DNA of 64,000 nucleotides from positions 40,734,001 to 40,798,000 of the forward strand of contig OX485804.1 of NCBI GenBank assembly GCA_950295325.1. Reading direction: 5' to 3'. Shown piece after piece: positions 12,280-22,690 of this stretch; the stretch's first letter is position 1, and each line of letters opens with the position of its first letter. Made by a program: the position numbers and the translations under genes. Source of the DNA: Polytrichum commune (lineage: Eukaryota > Streptophyta > Polytrichopsida > Polytrichales > Polytrichaceae). The notes beneath the pieces are model-generated. The model searched no databases. It was not told the origin of the DNA and saw only the letters and a program-made list of their open reading frames with translations.

Positions 12280-13039
12280 GGGGCCATTCACGGTTGGGGT
12301 ACTACTTTTGGGTGTCTAACGGTTTAAGGACTTTTTTTGATAACTTCACATACTTGGTATAATTGGATTTGTATTGTGGAGCATATTTTGGATCATACCT
12401 ACATTTCATCCTCCATATTGAGTACAATGACAAAGTTAATTTAGAAGTAATAGGGTCATCTATGATATCCATTTGATTCCTTACAGGACATTCAGGAGTG
12501 TTGTCTTACTTCCTGACCTTAGGATCAAGGAACGAAAAGGACAACAAGAATTAATCGAAATGATCCCAATTTTTTTCCTCACAATTATCGTTCAAGTGTG
12601 TACCAATAGAACCAAATATGTATTGAATAGCAATTGCCCAACTTTACATGTGGCACCAAACATGTCCAAATATACATATACTCACGGCCACACGTAAAAG
12701 GAACGTCTAGTATTAGAATTGGACAAAAAAATTTATATGAATGGACACATGACACTTTTACCAAGGTACCAAGATACATAACAGGAAATAATTGACCACC
12801 AATGCACACCTAAATAGCAAAAAAATGCCACTGATGTGGCCTAGGGTTTAGGGTTTAGGATTTAGGGTGATTATTAAATAATAATAAAAATCTTTCTTGA
12901 TAAAGCTTATGAACTATCTACTTATTTATGTAAAATTTATTGATCAAATAATAGTAAATCATGATAAAAACCAAGATCAAAGCGACAAAGTCCTTAAGTC
13001 CTTTGTCCCAAAAGTAGTACCCCAACCGTGAATGGCCCC
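12280..13039. mobile_element. TIR element, 760 bp, perfect 33-bp inverted ends
   Basis: Bases 12280-12312 (starting GGGGCCATTCACGGTTGGGG and ending CTTTTGGG) are the exact complement of 13007-13039. Weaker complementarity continues inward (AAGGACTTT). AAAA flanks both sides but this is too simple to be a secure duplication. No transposase. A short TTTAGGG run lies inside. Superfamily uncertain. Confidence 0.7.
12841..12867 (+). repeat. Short interstitial telomere-like run
   Basis: CTAGGGTTTAGGGTTTAGG followed by ATTTAGGG: about three and a half units of the plant telomere heptamer TTTAGGG with one variant. It sits inside the 33-bp-TIR element. Confidence 0.7.
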
Positions 13040-13180
13040 AAAATTGAAAAACAGAGGGGGTCTTAAATTAGTGTGGTATTCTTGGTGTAGGATTTGATTT
13101 TTCTGGGCTGGAATTTTGCCAAATCTACTTACATTGTTGTGGTACATGACCCATGATTGGCAATGTGGGGCACATTACCA

Positions 13181-13638
13181 TAGCTCTCTAGCAGGCTTGG
13201 GCAGAAACTAATTAATTTTTAAGGTGTCTAAATTTTTGGGAAATTAATTTCGTTGAGTGTCCAAAAAAAATGGAAATAACATTCAAAGAGTGCCTAAAAT
13301 CACAATAATGCTAAGTGACATTCACTGAAATCCAACAAAGTAGCATCAAATCAAAGTAATATTTGTTGTCAAGCAAAACCCTGATATACAAGTAAAAGAC
13401 AAACTTTAGGGTAAGGAATGTTGGTCAAGGGAAATGTTTAGATTAATTGTAGTTGCCATAGATGAAATTAGAAAACCCATTCATGAATAATAAAAATGAC
13501 TTGGATGAATGTCTAACTTATTTTAAAACATTTTTTTAGTCTGCCCAATTTTGGAATATTATTTTATGGGTTGCCAAACTTACTTTTGCACTTTATTTAA
13601 TTATTAGGCTGAAAGGTGCCTAAGCTGCTAGAGAGCTA
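13181..13638. mobile_element. TIR element, 458 bp
   Basis: Left end TAGCTCTCTAGCAGGCTTGG; right end complement TAGCTCTCTAGCAGCTTAGG. The outer 14 bases match exactly and the match continues with one gap. TA at both edges may be either a TA target duplication or part of the repeat. Interior AT-rich, non-coding. Confidence 0.6.
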
Positions 13639-14970
13639 CAATACTTAAACATGCAAAGGACATAAAACAAATATTTGATTAGAGCTAGATTAAGGCCTGA
13701 TCCGAAATTGTAATATGTGGAATTGTGTGGCATGATCATCCAATAAAATATGCAAGGACGATTATGATAATATTAAAAAAATTATATTCTATCATTTTGA
13801 TTGATTATAAATAAATTTCACATCAAAGAAAATTTTCTTGATTTTGTCATTTGACTTTTATATCATAACACTTAAATTTTTTTTGTTGAGGATTCACATG
13901 TCTCCCATGAAATTTAGATATAGTGCAAGTTCATCCACGAATATGCCAGTAGAATTGAGGTAACCAAAAAGTTCTATAAAAAATACACCCGGTTTTACTT
14001 AAATACGAATAGAAACAATAATGGGTGTCAAGGTAGAGTGCATTGGCACAACACCGCCAAAGACCCACAACCCAGTGGACCGAATCTTCTAGGCCCGACC
14101 TACTAATCATCACATGGGCTATTAACCCGTGGTTGGATCGTGCAGCGTCAAGGCTCGAAAGAAGCACTGTGAAACTACTCTCCCCCTCCCCCTCTCTTAG
14201 ATACGGTTTCACCATAGCGTGGTAAGAGGTCATAATGAATAACTTGACTACCCCCTATCGAGGCCGCTTAGTTCCACACAACGAAAACTCTTGACTATGC
14301 AAAGGAAGGAAGGAAGTGGTGGCGTTTGTGGATTTCACCTCTCTCGAAAACAAAACAATCTCACACCAAAACCCAAGAGATTCAATGCAACAATTATTAA
14401 CTCCAACATAATTGGTTGCACGTTCAATCCGATTTTGTGGTCAACTTACTCCGGTTGCTTGATCGCATTTGCATCGACACCCACCGATGGCTTCATTGAA
14501 AATCAACATTGGAACACCGCTATCTAATGTAGAATAGTGCGACATCTGTCACCAACTTTAAAATAAAATAACCTAAAACTCAACATGCAGATTGTAACAT
14601 TGCTCCTCAATACTGGCGGTGGCATGCAGTAGGTTTGACCTAGATTATATATAAATATAAAAAAAACTGCAAAATTCTTGTAGAAGCTTTTGTGTGCATG
14701 ATTTCACTTTACTTCTCTTTTGCTATGCAACGAATGGGGACAGCTGATTGCTACACTAGATATGATACTCAGTGTCACTTATTATTCGGAGTTACACATT
14801 CCTATATCTTTTTGAATGTATATTCTTACCAAGTAAAGAGGTTGATGTTCTATAATTTTCAAACAACCAATTCAACTTCTGTTGGTTTAAAAGTGAGATG
14901 TGCAATAAACAGTTATAGCGTTGCGTAATTCCAAATAGCAAGTGACGTTAGATAATGTATTTTAGTGTAG
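13639..14970. other. Intergenic, no gene recognised
   Basis: Includes a somewhat GC-richer stretch at 14040-14300 with overlapping frames on both strands, none with a domain. No element edges were found. Confidence 0.4.
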
Positions 14971-15170
14971 CTACAAACGAACTGTTTGAATTCGAGGAGT
15001 AACCGATTGAAGTCGAAGACATCAAGAAAAATACCACCCATTTGAGAGGAGTTTAGAGAAGATACCTCATGTTAATAAAGAACGATTGAATGATGTCAAC
15101 ATGTAACCGGTTGGAGTTGGGAACACTAGGATCTCGACCGATAATGCCTAAAAATCTCCCCGGACACTGT
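14971..15170 (-). mobile_element. Family A MITE, degenerate copy (minus)
   Basis: Matches the family A consensus in reverse: AGTAACCGATTGAAGTC, TGTCAACATGTAACCGGTTG, AACACTAGGATCTCGACCGA, and the end CTAAAAATCTCCCCGGACAC. Diverged; duplication not seen. Confidence 0.6.
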
Positions 15171-16229
15171 TGCCATGTAAATGTTTGGTTGTTTGTGATG
15201 ATAAAGATAGTAGTGAGAGAAGGAGTTGATCTTATAGCCAAGCTTTAAGTAACTTGAATCTTCAAAGATTAGGGGTTAACAAATCATAACACATGACTAT
15301 TTAGAATTTGAGAGCTTATACCCATCCTCAGCAAATTTTCGGAGCATATAAAAAGTGATTAAAAAAGAAGAAGAAGTGTGCAACTACTGTAAGGGAAGTT
15401 GGGAGGAATTAAAACAACAGTATCCATCGATCGCACTAAATGTGGCTCTGATTACAATGACTGCTCAATCGAAGTATAGATGTCCATTTACTCATCCTAC
15501 AAAATCGAAGTATAGATATCCATCCACTCAGCCTACACAATCCTTAATGGACCCTATTTTCGGACTCAAGATTGGACTCAAGTTTGAAGATTGCTTTCTC
15601 AAACTAGGAGTGCTTTCTTGGGTGGGGACTGATGAAATTTGACGAGAAAGTGATGCCATATTAATGCCACTTCATTTTTTCACATCTTGGATCCTAACCC
15701 TAGTTTAATCTTCTTGGGTCCAAATTTTTGCTCTTGATTTATTGAGTGCTCAATGCGTGAGTATTCTGGTCTTGGGCCCCAGTGTAAACCCACTTTAAGT
15801 GGCTAGGAGTTTTCCCTTACGTGACACATTGTTAATTGGGACTGCATACATCTTTGTCCACTCTTTGACTCGCACAATCGGAGGCTACTCACTAGAAGAA
15901 AACTAGTTTATTACAACAACCAGTTGCAATTTGTTCATAATGATTATTTGACAACAAATTATGATATGAAATAAATTTGGTTGTCACCTAAAAGTTTTTG
16001 GTTACAGTTTTTGGACATGACGACTACATTCATTTTATCAAATACATGTAAAAGTCAGAATTTGCAATGGACAAGTCACAATGTATGGTTGAAATGGGAA
16101 TATTTGTTTCTAGGGATTATACCAATACGTGCTTAACTTATTTTGAAGTAAATTTTTTCAAAATAAAATAAAAATTTTGGTTACCAAAATTTATTATTCG
16201 AGATAGATCCATAACATCACTCTCCACAC
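15171..16229. other. Intergenic; possible single CACTA terminus at 15890
   Basis: At 15890 the sequence CACTAGAAGAAAACTAG begins a stretch with repeated short motifs (GGTTGTCACCTAAA, GGTTACAG, CATGACGAC) of the kind found near CACTA ends. No opposite end was found. A direct duplication of ATCGAAGTATAGATRTCCA lies at 15467-15525. No gene. Confidence 0.3.
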
Positions 16230-16650
16230 TAAGTTGTTGCACCCCTAGTGCTAGGAATTTTGGGAATTTCCAAAGAACATTACCCCGCTTATGCTAGGAC
16301 ACCCTTGCAAAATGAACAATACTTAGCCTGAGAACCCAAAAACAAATCTTAATGTTAAGAATGGATAAGGGAGTCATTAAGGACTAATATATAACAACAA
16401 TGGATGGAAATGTGAATTAGATGACATTAACACATCTATTGTCAAAAAATTCTCTAAACCCTAGGGCTCCCTTTTGTACATCTATCATTACTACAAAATA
16501 TTGAACGAACTTCTTAAATGTACACACTACAAAAAAATTACACCCTCCCTTATGTATACTATGTACACTAAACACTAGGGTACTCAGACAATACCCTTCT
16601 TACACTCATGTTAGTTTGTACGTGGCAGTAAAGAGTCCACTCCCTGGGCT
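16230..16650 (+). repeat. Family D dispersed repeat, copy 2
   Basis: Second copy of the repeat at 11740-12150, same orientation, 4.5 kb away. Best preserved around AACACATCTATTGTCAAA, TTTTGTACATCTA and CTTATGTATACTATGTACAC. Confidence 0.55.
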
Positions 16651-16799
16651 TTGACTCACTTACAACTTGACACATGCTTACCCCTGCATCAGAGAGAGTG
16701 GTTAGGCTAGCTTGACTAATGTTATACCCGTCGATAAGATTTCAATATATCTAAATCTCATGGAAAATTTGTTGATCCCTCATTGATCATTTGCATGTT

Positions 16800-16804
16800 A
16801 AAGT
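16800..16804. repeat. Copia target-site duplication, left (AAAGT)
   Basis: AAAGT directly before the left LTR, repeated at 28958-28962 directly after the right LTR. The match holds only if the LTR is taken as TATTG...CAATA rather than TG...CA. Confidence 0.85.
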
Positions 16805-17074
16805 TATTGTAACATACCTCCAGTACAACTCACGCAGTATTCACACCACAAGTGAATTACTCTTACAAATGCTCTTTATTACAGACTATCCAAGTACAAA
16901 GCAACAAAACAGTAACCCCTACACCTCAAGTGGTCGAACCTTAAAGCTACGTCGAACTACCAGTCTTCTAGAGTGTTCTACGAGATCCTACTTCCAGAGA
17001 ATTCCTACGTTCACCTACCTTCTAGAAAGTTCCTACGTTCACCTACAATGTAACACTAACTAATGGCGCCAATA
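16805..17074 (-). repeat. Copia 3' LTR, 270 bp
   Basis: Starts TATTGTAACATACC and ends GGCGCCAATA on the plus strand; the outer five bases form an inverted pair TATTG/CAATA. It differs from the 242-bp LTR at 28716 by a 28-bp tandem duplication near 17022 (unit CTTCTAGAAAGTTCCTACG plus 9 more bases) and by two visible substitutions (CACAAGTG versus CACAGGTG; CTACTTCC versus CTACGTCC). Confidence 0.92.
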
Positions 17075-17083
17075 CTCCCACTC
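17075..17083 (-). promoter_or_regulatory. Copia polypurine tract
   Basis: On the minus strand GAGTGGGAG directly abuts the 3' LTR. A purine run in this place primes plus-strand DNA synthesis in LTR retrotransposons. Confidence 0.75.
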
Positions 17084-17098
17084 ATTGTCGGAGAACGT

Positions 17099-17864
17099 TC
17101 AATTGCACACAGAATTGAAACCTCCCACTTGCGATGGAACTTTCCGTCCGATACTGAGTGCATCCCTGAGTTTTTGGAAAAGGTCAGGCGTTAATGCCTT
17201 AGTGAGAATATCAGCAATTTGGAGACGAGTTGGTACGTAGAAAAGCATGATCTCCCCACGGGCTTGGATTTCACGAATGAGATGATAGACGACATCAATA
17301 TGCTTTGTTCTCTTGTGAAATTCCGGATTCTGCACTAACCGAATGGCAGATTGGTTGTCAGAAAACAAGGGGGTGGGCTTGGTTTGAGCAAACCCTAAAT
17401 CTGAAAGAAGTCGTCGTGCCCACACAACTTCCTTGCTGGTAAGGGAGGCAGCAACATATTCAGATTCAGTAGTAGAAGTGGCTGTACAAGGCTGCTTGCG
17501 GCTGAGCCATAACACAGGGCCATTATTGAGGAACAAAATGGAGCCACTGCGACTCTTGCGATCATTAAGATCACTGGCATAGTCAACATCAGTGTAAGCA
17601 ATGAGGACTTGATTCCCTGTGGAGATAGAAGAATAGCATAGAGCAAAGTCAGTAGTACCTCGAAGGTACTTGAGAATCCGTTTTACTGCAGTGCAGTGGA
17701 TTTCTCGGAAATTTGTAGCATATTGAGCTACAACAGAGACTGCCTGAGCAATGTCAGGACGGGAATGTGTAGCCAAATAGAGAAGAGATCCAACAATTTC
17801 CTGATAAGGGAAATTAGGAATAGGAGAATCACAATCATCTAGAAGAGGGGAGCTGAGGTGGACA
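17099..17864 (-). CDS. Copia polyprotein, C-terminal part: RT end and RNase H
   Basis: This is the 3' part of the copia gag-pol frame, downstream of the nested chromovirus. It encodes the RT connection (SPLLDDCDSP, YQEIVGSLLYLATHSRPDI) and RNase H: DVDYASDLNDRKSRSG, the LSRKQPCTATSTTESEYVA segment with its conserved Glu, FSDNQSAI with an Asp, and HIDVVYHLIREIQ. It ends with a stop at 17099-17101, 24 bp before the 3' LTR. Removing the insertion and one copy of GGACA joins it in frame with 24916-28630; the summed length, 4476 nt, is a multiple of three (1491 residues plus stop). Function: degradation of RNA in RNA/DNA hybrids during reverse transcription. The first 5 bp (17860-17864) are the duplicated target. 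Confidence 0.9.
17860..17864. repeat. Chromovirus target-site duplication, left (GGACA)
   Basis: GGACA before the left LTR, repeated at 24916-24920 after the right LTR. Five bases is the normal duplication for this class. Confidence 0.92.
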
Positions 17865-18849
17865 TGTCGCGCACCTCTCCATGAGGAGTGCCCGAAACAC
17901 CATGGGCACAAGGGGGACCCCGGAGTGACACCCGGGACTTGTGGCGCCGTTGGTGATCGAGAGGGCCCAAGTGATCCTAGTGTGGGTGAGGGCCCCGGGC
18001 GTTGGGAACGCCTCCCACCCACGAAGATTAGGAGGCACAAGGGTAAGGCCATGAGTTATGCGTAGCTCATGGCGTGGTGATTCTAGAAAGCTCAAGAACA
18101 CCTCAATCGGAGGTGTGAGCTAGGAGTTATGGCCATTTGAGTGGGGCGCTGTCCCGGGACAGCGCCCTGGTACAGCAGTGCCTGGGAGTGATTCCCGGGA
18201 CTGCCAAGGTTCAAACAGGCATAACTTCCTCAAGACTTGCTCAAATGGAGCAAGTGAGGAGTCCATCGGCATCTACGTGAAGCGTAGATGAACATGGAGT
18301 GGTTGGTTGTTATGATCAGACATCATACAAGGAAGTTATGATGGTCTGAAGCTGCTTGGGGGGGGGGGGGTTCTAGGCCCAGCAGCTAAAGGAAAATGTC
18401 CACTTGGCCCCAACTCTTGGTAGAGAGACAAGAGGTTGGTTGACGGTGGGGTAGGGGCCCCGCGTGAAGTCCTAGAGGCTTATATGGGTGAGGTGGTGTG
18501 GCCTCACCCACCCGAGGCCGAACGGCACGGCCTCCATGGGCATTGGCCCAATGTGAGGCCATAGTTGCCTAGTATGGTTCGGGTTGTTGTAGTGTTGCTC
18601 CGGCAACGCGATGATCAACATGGGATTGGACTTCCATGGATGGAAGTCCACATCTAGGAATGGGTTACCGATTAAGGGGTGAGTCCCGAATGTAAAGTAG
18701 GAGGGTTGGTTCCCCTCCTATGAACTATTAGGTCCGGGGTGAGAGGAGCCAACCATTAGCATGGCGGTATGCGAAGGGTTAGCACTCGTAACCTTTGCTA
18801 GAAATGGAAATTGGCAAGATTGCTAAGGGGGCTAGCAAGGGTTGCGACA
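17865..18849 (+). repeat. Chromovirus 5' LTR, 985 bp
   Basis: TGTCGCGCACCTCTCC to GGGTTGCGACA. The outer bases form the inverted pair TGTCGC/GCGACA. Contains a perfect 24-bp palindrome at 18144-18167 and a G13 run at 18358-18370. Open frames on its minus strand occur identically in the other LTR and have no domain. Confidence 0.95.
18144..18167. repeat. Perfect 24-bp palindrome in 5' LTR
   Basis: Half-site GGGCGCTGTCCC followed by its exact complement; centre CCCGGG. The same palindrome is at 24206-24229 in the 3' LTR. Confidence 0.95.
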
Positions 18850-18851
18850 CT

Positions 18852-18863
18852 TGGTATCAGAGC
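18852..18863 (+). promoter_or_regulatory. Chromovirus primer-binding site (tRNA-iMet)
   Basis: TGGTATCAGAGC, two bases after the 5' LTR, is complementary to the 3' end of plant initiator methionine tRNA, the common primer of plant gypsy and copia elements. Confidence 0.95.
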
Positions 18864-20155
18864 AGGGTTCCAAGTTTTGAGCTCGCACTTTGAGGGAAAC
18901 ATGGCTATCAAAAATGCGGGTTATTATGGTGAGCCCGGGGTTTCCAAAAGGTTGTGAGGCTCAAATTGGAACAAAGATCATGTGTAAATGGAATTTGACC
19001 ATACCATTAGTTCTAATGACAATGGTGGGCATGATGGTGGATTCAGTAAGGAAAATGGTGGAGTCCTTTGAAAGGGCTCCCGCACACCTAAAAAAAAAAA
19101 AACATTTGGGGCCTAGAATACCGAATGCACCCAAAACCTTGGAGGGCATTAATGTTCAATTGAAATTCCAATTCGAAATGCTTGGAAGGTATTGATGTTG
19201 GAATGAATTTGGTGGAAATGAGGCGTCCGGGCCTCTTAAGGCGTATATGCGCGCATTTTACACCCAAATGAATTGTACATCTTAGATGAACGAGCTTTCT
19301 AAGAAATGCATCGTTTTAGGTGGGTTTCAAAAGCGGGTGGTGAAGACCAAGTTCAAATTTCCAAAGTTTATTGCGGTTGTGGCGGGGATCATCAAAATTG
19401 CCATGAGCATCAAGGCCGATGACCCCATTAAGCAATTTGGCGGTGCATTACAACAATGGACGTTGAGGGGAGATAGGTACCCCGCCAAATAATACTTGTG
19501 CCGCGAACCGAATGTAAGACGATGGCATTGTGGCCAAGGCTAGTAGCCTTAAGCCGAGGCCAAGTCTTTTGTACCTTGAGGCTCAAATGAATGGGAGACT
19601 TGTCTCATGGGTTGACAAAGAGGCTACCACTTCTTCTTGAGCCCAAAACTCATAAGGGAGTTGGGGCTTGCCTATTGGTAGAGCGGGCAAGCCCACCAAG
19701 GTGCGGTTTGGAAAGGGCGATCCGCATGAGACAAAGGAGGCCGCGATGCATGTAACCTTTCAACGTGGGACATTGGATTTTTGTCAAAATTTCACACCAA
19801 GTGAAATAGATAAAATGCATGTCATTGTGAAGGCCGCCTTCTTTGAAACTCACATGATAGATGTGAGGTGCAAGCCGGTGTGCTTGCGGTGCATTATGAT
19901 GTGTCATAATGGCAAAGAATTGAAGTTCAAATTAACAATGACTCCTATAGTAGGAGGACCTAAGTTGAATTTGGTCTTAATGGACCGAATGAAAAAAAAG
20001 AAAACATAATGGTCGTGGTTCAATTGGAGCAACTCCAAGGAACGTATGGGGAGGCTAGGAAAGATGGGCCTCCCCCAAACAACATTGGTGTGATGTTGGT
20101 GAGATACAAGGATGTATTCACCAATGTGTTGCCCAAAAAAATTACCGCCAAGGAG
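18864..20155 (+). pseudogene. Chromovirus gag/protease remnant
   Basis: By position this is the gag and protease part. Only scattered pieces read like the family: KFPKFIAVVAGIIK, LEAQMNGRLVSWVDKEAT near 19583-19635 (the place where protease would have its D-T/S-G, here not intact), and near 20050-20140 VRYKDVFTNVLPKKITA, the segment that normally precedes RT. No frame is open for more than about 115 codons and no CCHC knuckle was seen. Non-functional. Confidence 0.6.
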
Positions 20156-21560
20156 TGAAAAATAACTTTGCTCAACAAGAGATTGAGTTCTTGAGGTATG
20201 TGGTGACAAAGGAAGTTGGTGGACGAACATGAAGAATGTCAAGGCAATCCAAAAGGAGAATTGGCCCTTGATTCAAAAGGGCTTAGGTCATTTGTTGGCC
20301 TAGCCAATTAGTACCACAACTTCATTCAAGAGTTTTCTAAGGTTGCTAGGACCTTATTCAACTTATTGAGGAAAATGGCTATCCCAAGAGTGGGATGAGC
20401 TTTGTCACCAAGCCTTTGGGGGCTCAAAAACAAGTTCTCTTCGCCGCCCGTGCTTAAGTTCGCAGACTTTGACAAACCTTTTGAGGTGCATACGGGGGCG
20501 AGTGACTTTAGCATTGGCAGATGTTGAGGCAAAATGGATGGCCATTGCATATAAGAGCATGAAGCTCGATGGTTGTCCGACCTTGTCCAACTTATGCAAG
20601 AAATGGCTATCCCAAAAGTGGGATGAGCCTTGCCACCAAGTCTTTAAGGAGCTTAAGACCAAGTTCTCTTCGCCGCCCGTGCTTAAGTTTGCGAAATTTG
20701 ACAAACCTTTTGAGGTGCATACGGGGGCGAGTAACTTTACCATTGGCGGATGTTGATCCAAGATGGATGCCCATTGCATATGGGAGCATTAAGCTTAAAG
20801 GTTGTCAAACCTTGTGCGACTTGTGAAAGAAATGGCTATCTCAAGAGTGGGATGAGCCTTGCCCCAAAGTCTTTGGGGAGCTTAATACAAAGTTGTCTTT
20901 GCCACCCGTGTTCAAGTTCGCGGAGCTTGACAAACCTTTTGAGGTGCATATGGGGGGGACGAGTGACTTTGCCATTGGCGGATGGTTAACGTAAGATGGA
21001 TGGCCATTGCATATGAGAGCGTTAAGCTTGATGGTTATCCGACCTTATCCGACTTGTGGAAGAATTGGCTATCCCGAGAGTGGGATGAGCCTTGCCACCA
21101 AGTCTTTGGGGAGCTTGAGAGCAAGTGTTCTTAGACGCATGTGCTCAAGTTCGCGGAGCTTGACAAAGCTTTTGAGGTGCATACGGGGGTGAAGGACTTT
21201 GCCAATGGTGGATACCGTGGATTATGTGTAATTGGATGGCCATTGCATATGGGAGCATGAAGCTCGATGGTTGTCAAAGAAGACAACCAACTCATGACAA
21301 AGAACTTCTTTGCCGTAGTGCATTGCTTGAAGATGTGGCGACACTATTTGGGGTCGCACAAAGCAAAGGTCTATATGGACAATGTGTCCTAAAAGAATTT
21401 TGACATTCAAGCGCAAGTGAGCGCCAAGTCATTGCGGTGGCATGATAGTTTGGCGCTTATGAAGGTGAATTTGCTCCATAAACCGGACCGTGGAAATGTG
21501 GTGCCGGATGCGCTAAGTAGACGGGATGAGTTCCGAGCAATGAGAACCATCCAAACCTTG
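20156..21560 (+). pseudogene. Chromovirus RT/RNase H remnant with RT core deleted
   Basis: LPKKITAKE (about 20126-20156) normally lies just before the RT domain. It is followed almost at once by LRYVVTKE and RSFVGLANYYHNFIQEFSK (about 20285-20340), which lie after the catalytic centre. Fingers and palm, including the YxDD box, are therefore absent. The following WDEPCHQVFKELK and FDKPFEVHTGAS segments are the RT/RNase H junction; the usual TDAS aspartate is Gly in the first two copies and no canonical TDAS is seen in the other two. After the fourth copy the RNase H reading continues as PTHDKELL, LGSHKAKVYMDN and ALSRRDEF near 21285-21540, with frameshifts. Confidence 0.75.
20340..21270 (+). 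repeat. Four-copy tandem array, 228-233 bp unit, in RNase H region
   Basis: Copies of the segment start GGCTATC at 20377, 20605, 20834 and 21067 (spacing 228, 229, 233). Each contains GTGGGATGAGC, TTCGC...TTGACAAA, TTTTGAGGTGCATA and GATGGCCATTGCATA or close variants. Substitutions and small indels separate copies, so the array is older than the LTRs. The unit joins the start of the RNase H fold back to the RT connection. Confidence 0.92.
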
Positions 21561-22655
21561 TGGCTAATGTGTGCCGGCGAAGGAAACTTGTGATGCAAGA
21601 TACGGGAGGGGTAAATTAACTACCCCAAAAGCACAAAAACTTTTAGGTGAACTTCGCAAGAGCAAGGTGCTCAAAGAGGTTAAGTTGGTGGACGGATTGT
21701 TCAAGTGCAAGCAAAGTTGGGTGTATGTGCCACAAGGCAAGTTGAGGCTATCGGTTTTGAAGGAGGAATTTGATAGTCCTATTGCCGGCCTTAGAGGAGA
21801 AAGAAAAAAACCGCCATAGAATGGTGTCATGAAGGTACCATTGGCGGTGCATAAAGGAAGATATAGCCCACTTTGTGAAGGCTTGAATCAAAGTGCAAAG
21901 TGAACCGAGCCTCTTACCAAAAGCAAGGCGGTTTCTTGCAACCGTTGCCTATCCCGTCGGTGCCATGGCATAGTATGTGCATGGACTTGATCACAAGTTT
22001 GCCGGAGTCACATGGGTATGATGCCATCTTGTTGATGGTAGAGTGGTTTGCCAAGTTGGCACACATGGTGCCGATTGTGGGAACCGCCACCGCAATGGAG
22101 ACCGCATAGCCTTTTCTCAAAGGATGGTTGAGGCACCACGGGTTGCCAAGAGTGATTGTGTGGGATCAAGATCCAAAGTTCACAAGTGCATTTTCAATGC
22201 ATTTCTCTAAGGAGGTTGTATTGAAACTAAGGTTTAGCACGGCCGTGTATTCCCAAATGGATGGGAAAACAAAGCGTGTGAATGGAGACTTGAAGCAATA
22301 CTTGAGGAACTTGGTGGGGGCGGACCAAGGAGATTGGGCGGACTATGTGGGTCGAGCGGAGTGTAATTGCAATGTAGCCACGCACTTGGCTACCAAGGGG
22401 TGGTCTTTGGTGGTGGCTTATGGAGTGGATGCACTCCAACCTATTAACCTAGCTCTCGAGGGGGCACATTCAACACTAGAGTTTAACCAAGATGGTGAGG
22501 ACTTGGCCAAGGATGGTAAACAAGTCTTGGAGATGACCAAGTTGTTGGTGGAGAAAGCCCGAAGGTGCTACGGAGTGCTAGTAAATGCCGGAAGACGCGA
22601 AGTGGAGAATGAGGTGGGCCAAAAGGTGTTGTTGAATGTGAACAACTTCACTTAG
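21561..22655 (+). pseudogene. Chromovirus integrase remnant, catalytic Glu replaced
   Basis: From 21900 one frame runs to 22655 with a single stop at 22107-22109. It shows MDLITSLPESHGYDAIL (first catalytic Asp), then WLRHHGLPRVIVWDQDPKF (second Asp region). In the third motif the family reads DGQTERVN but here it is DGKTKRVN: codon AAG at 22272-22274 puts Lys at the catalytic Glu. Together with the stop this should abolish strand transfer. Downstream the reading LEFNQDGEDLAKDG fits the integrase C-terminal linker. Upstream (21571-21819) is the zinc-binding region, frame-broken. Confidence 0.85.
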
Positions 22656-22690
22656 CCGGAAGGCCTCGCTCCAAAAGTTCATGTCTAAAA

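Noticed and set aside
15890-16250. CACTAGAAG...CCCTAGTG as a complete CACTA element
   Set aside because: The inner bases of the two ends do not pair and the flanks do not match; only a possible single end is noted.
16808-17071. Standard TG...CA boundaries for the copia LTRs
   Set aside because: With those edges no target duplication exists and the primer site and purine tract are three bases away; TATTG...CAATA fits all of these at once.
17835-18101. Open minus-strand frames in the chromovirus LTR (and the identical ones near 23821-24163)
   Set aside because: They occur identically in both LTRs, have no domain and result from GC-rich composition; part of one is joined to copia codons only because of the insertion.
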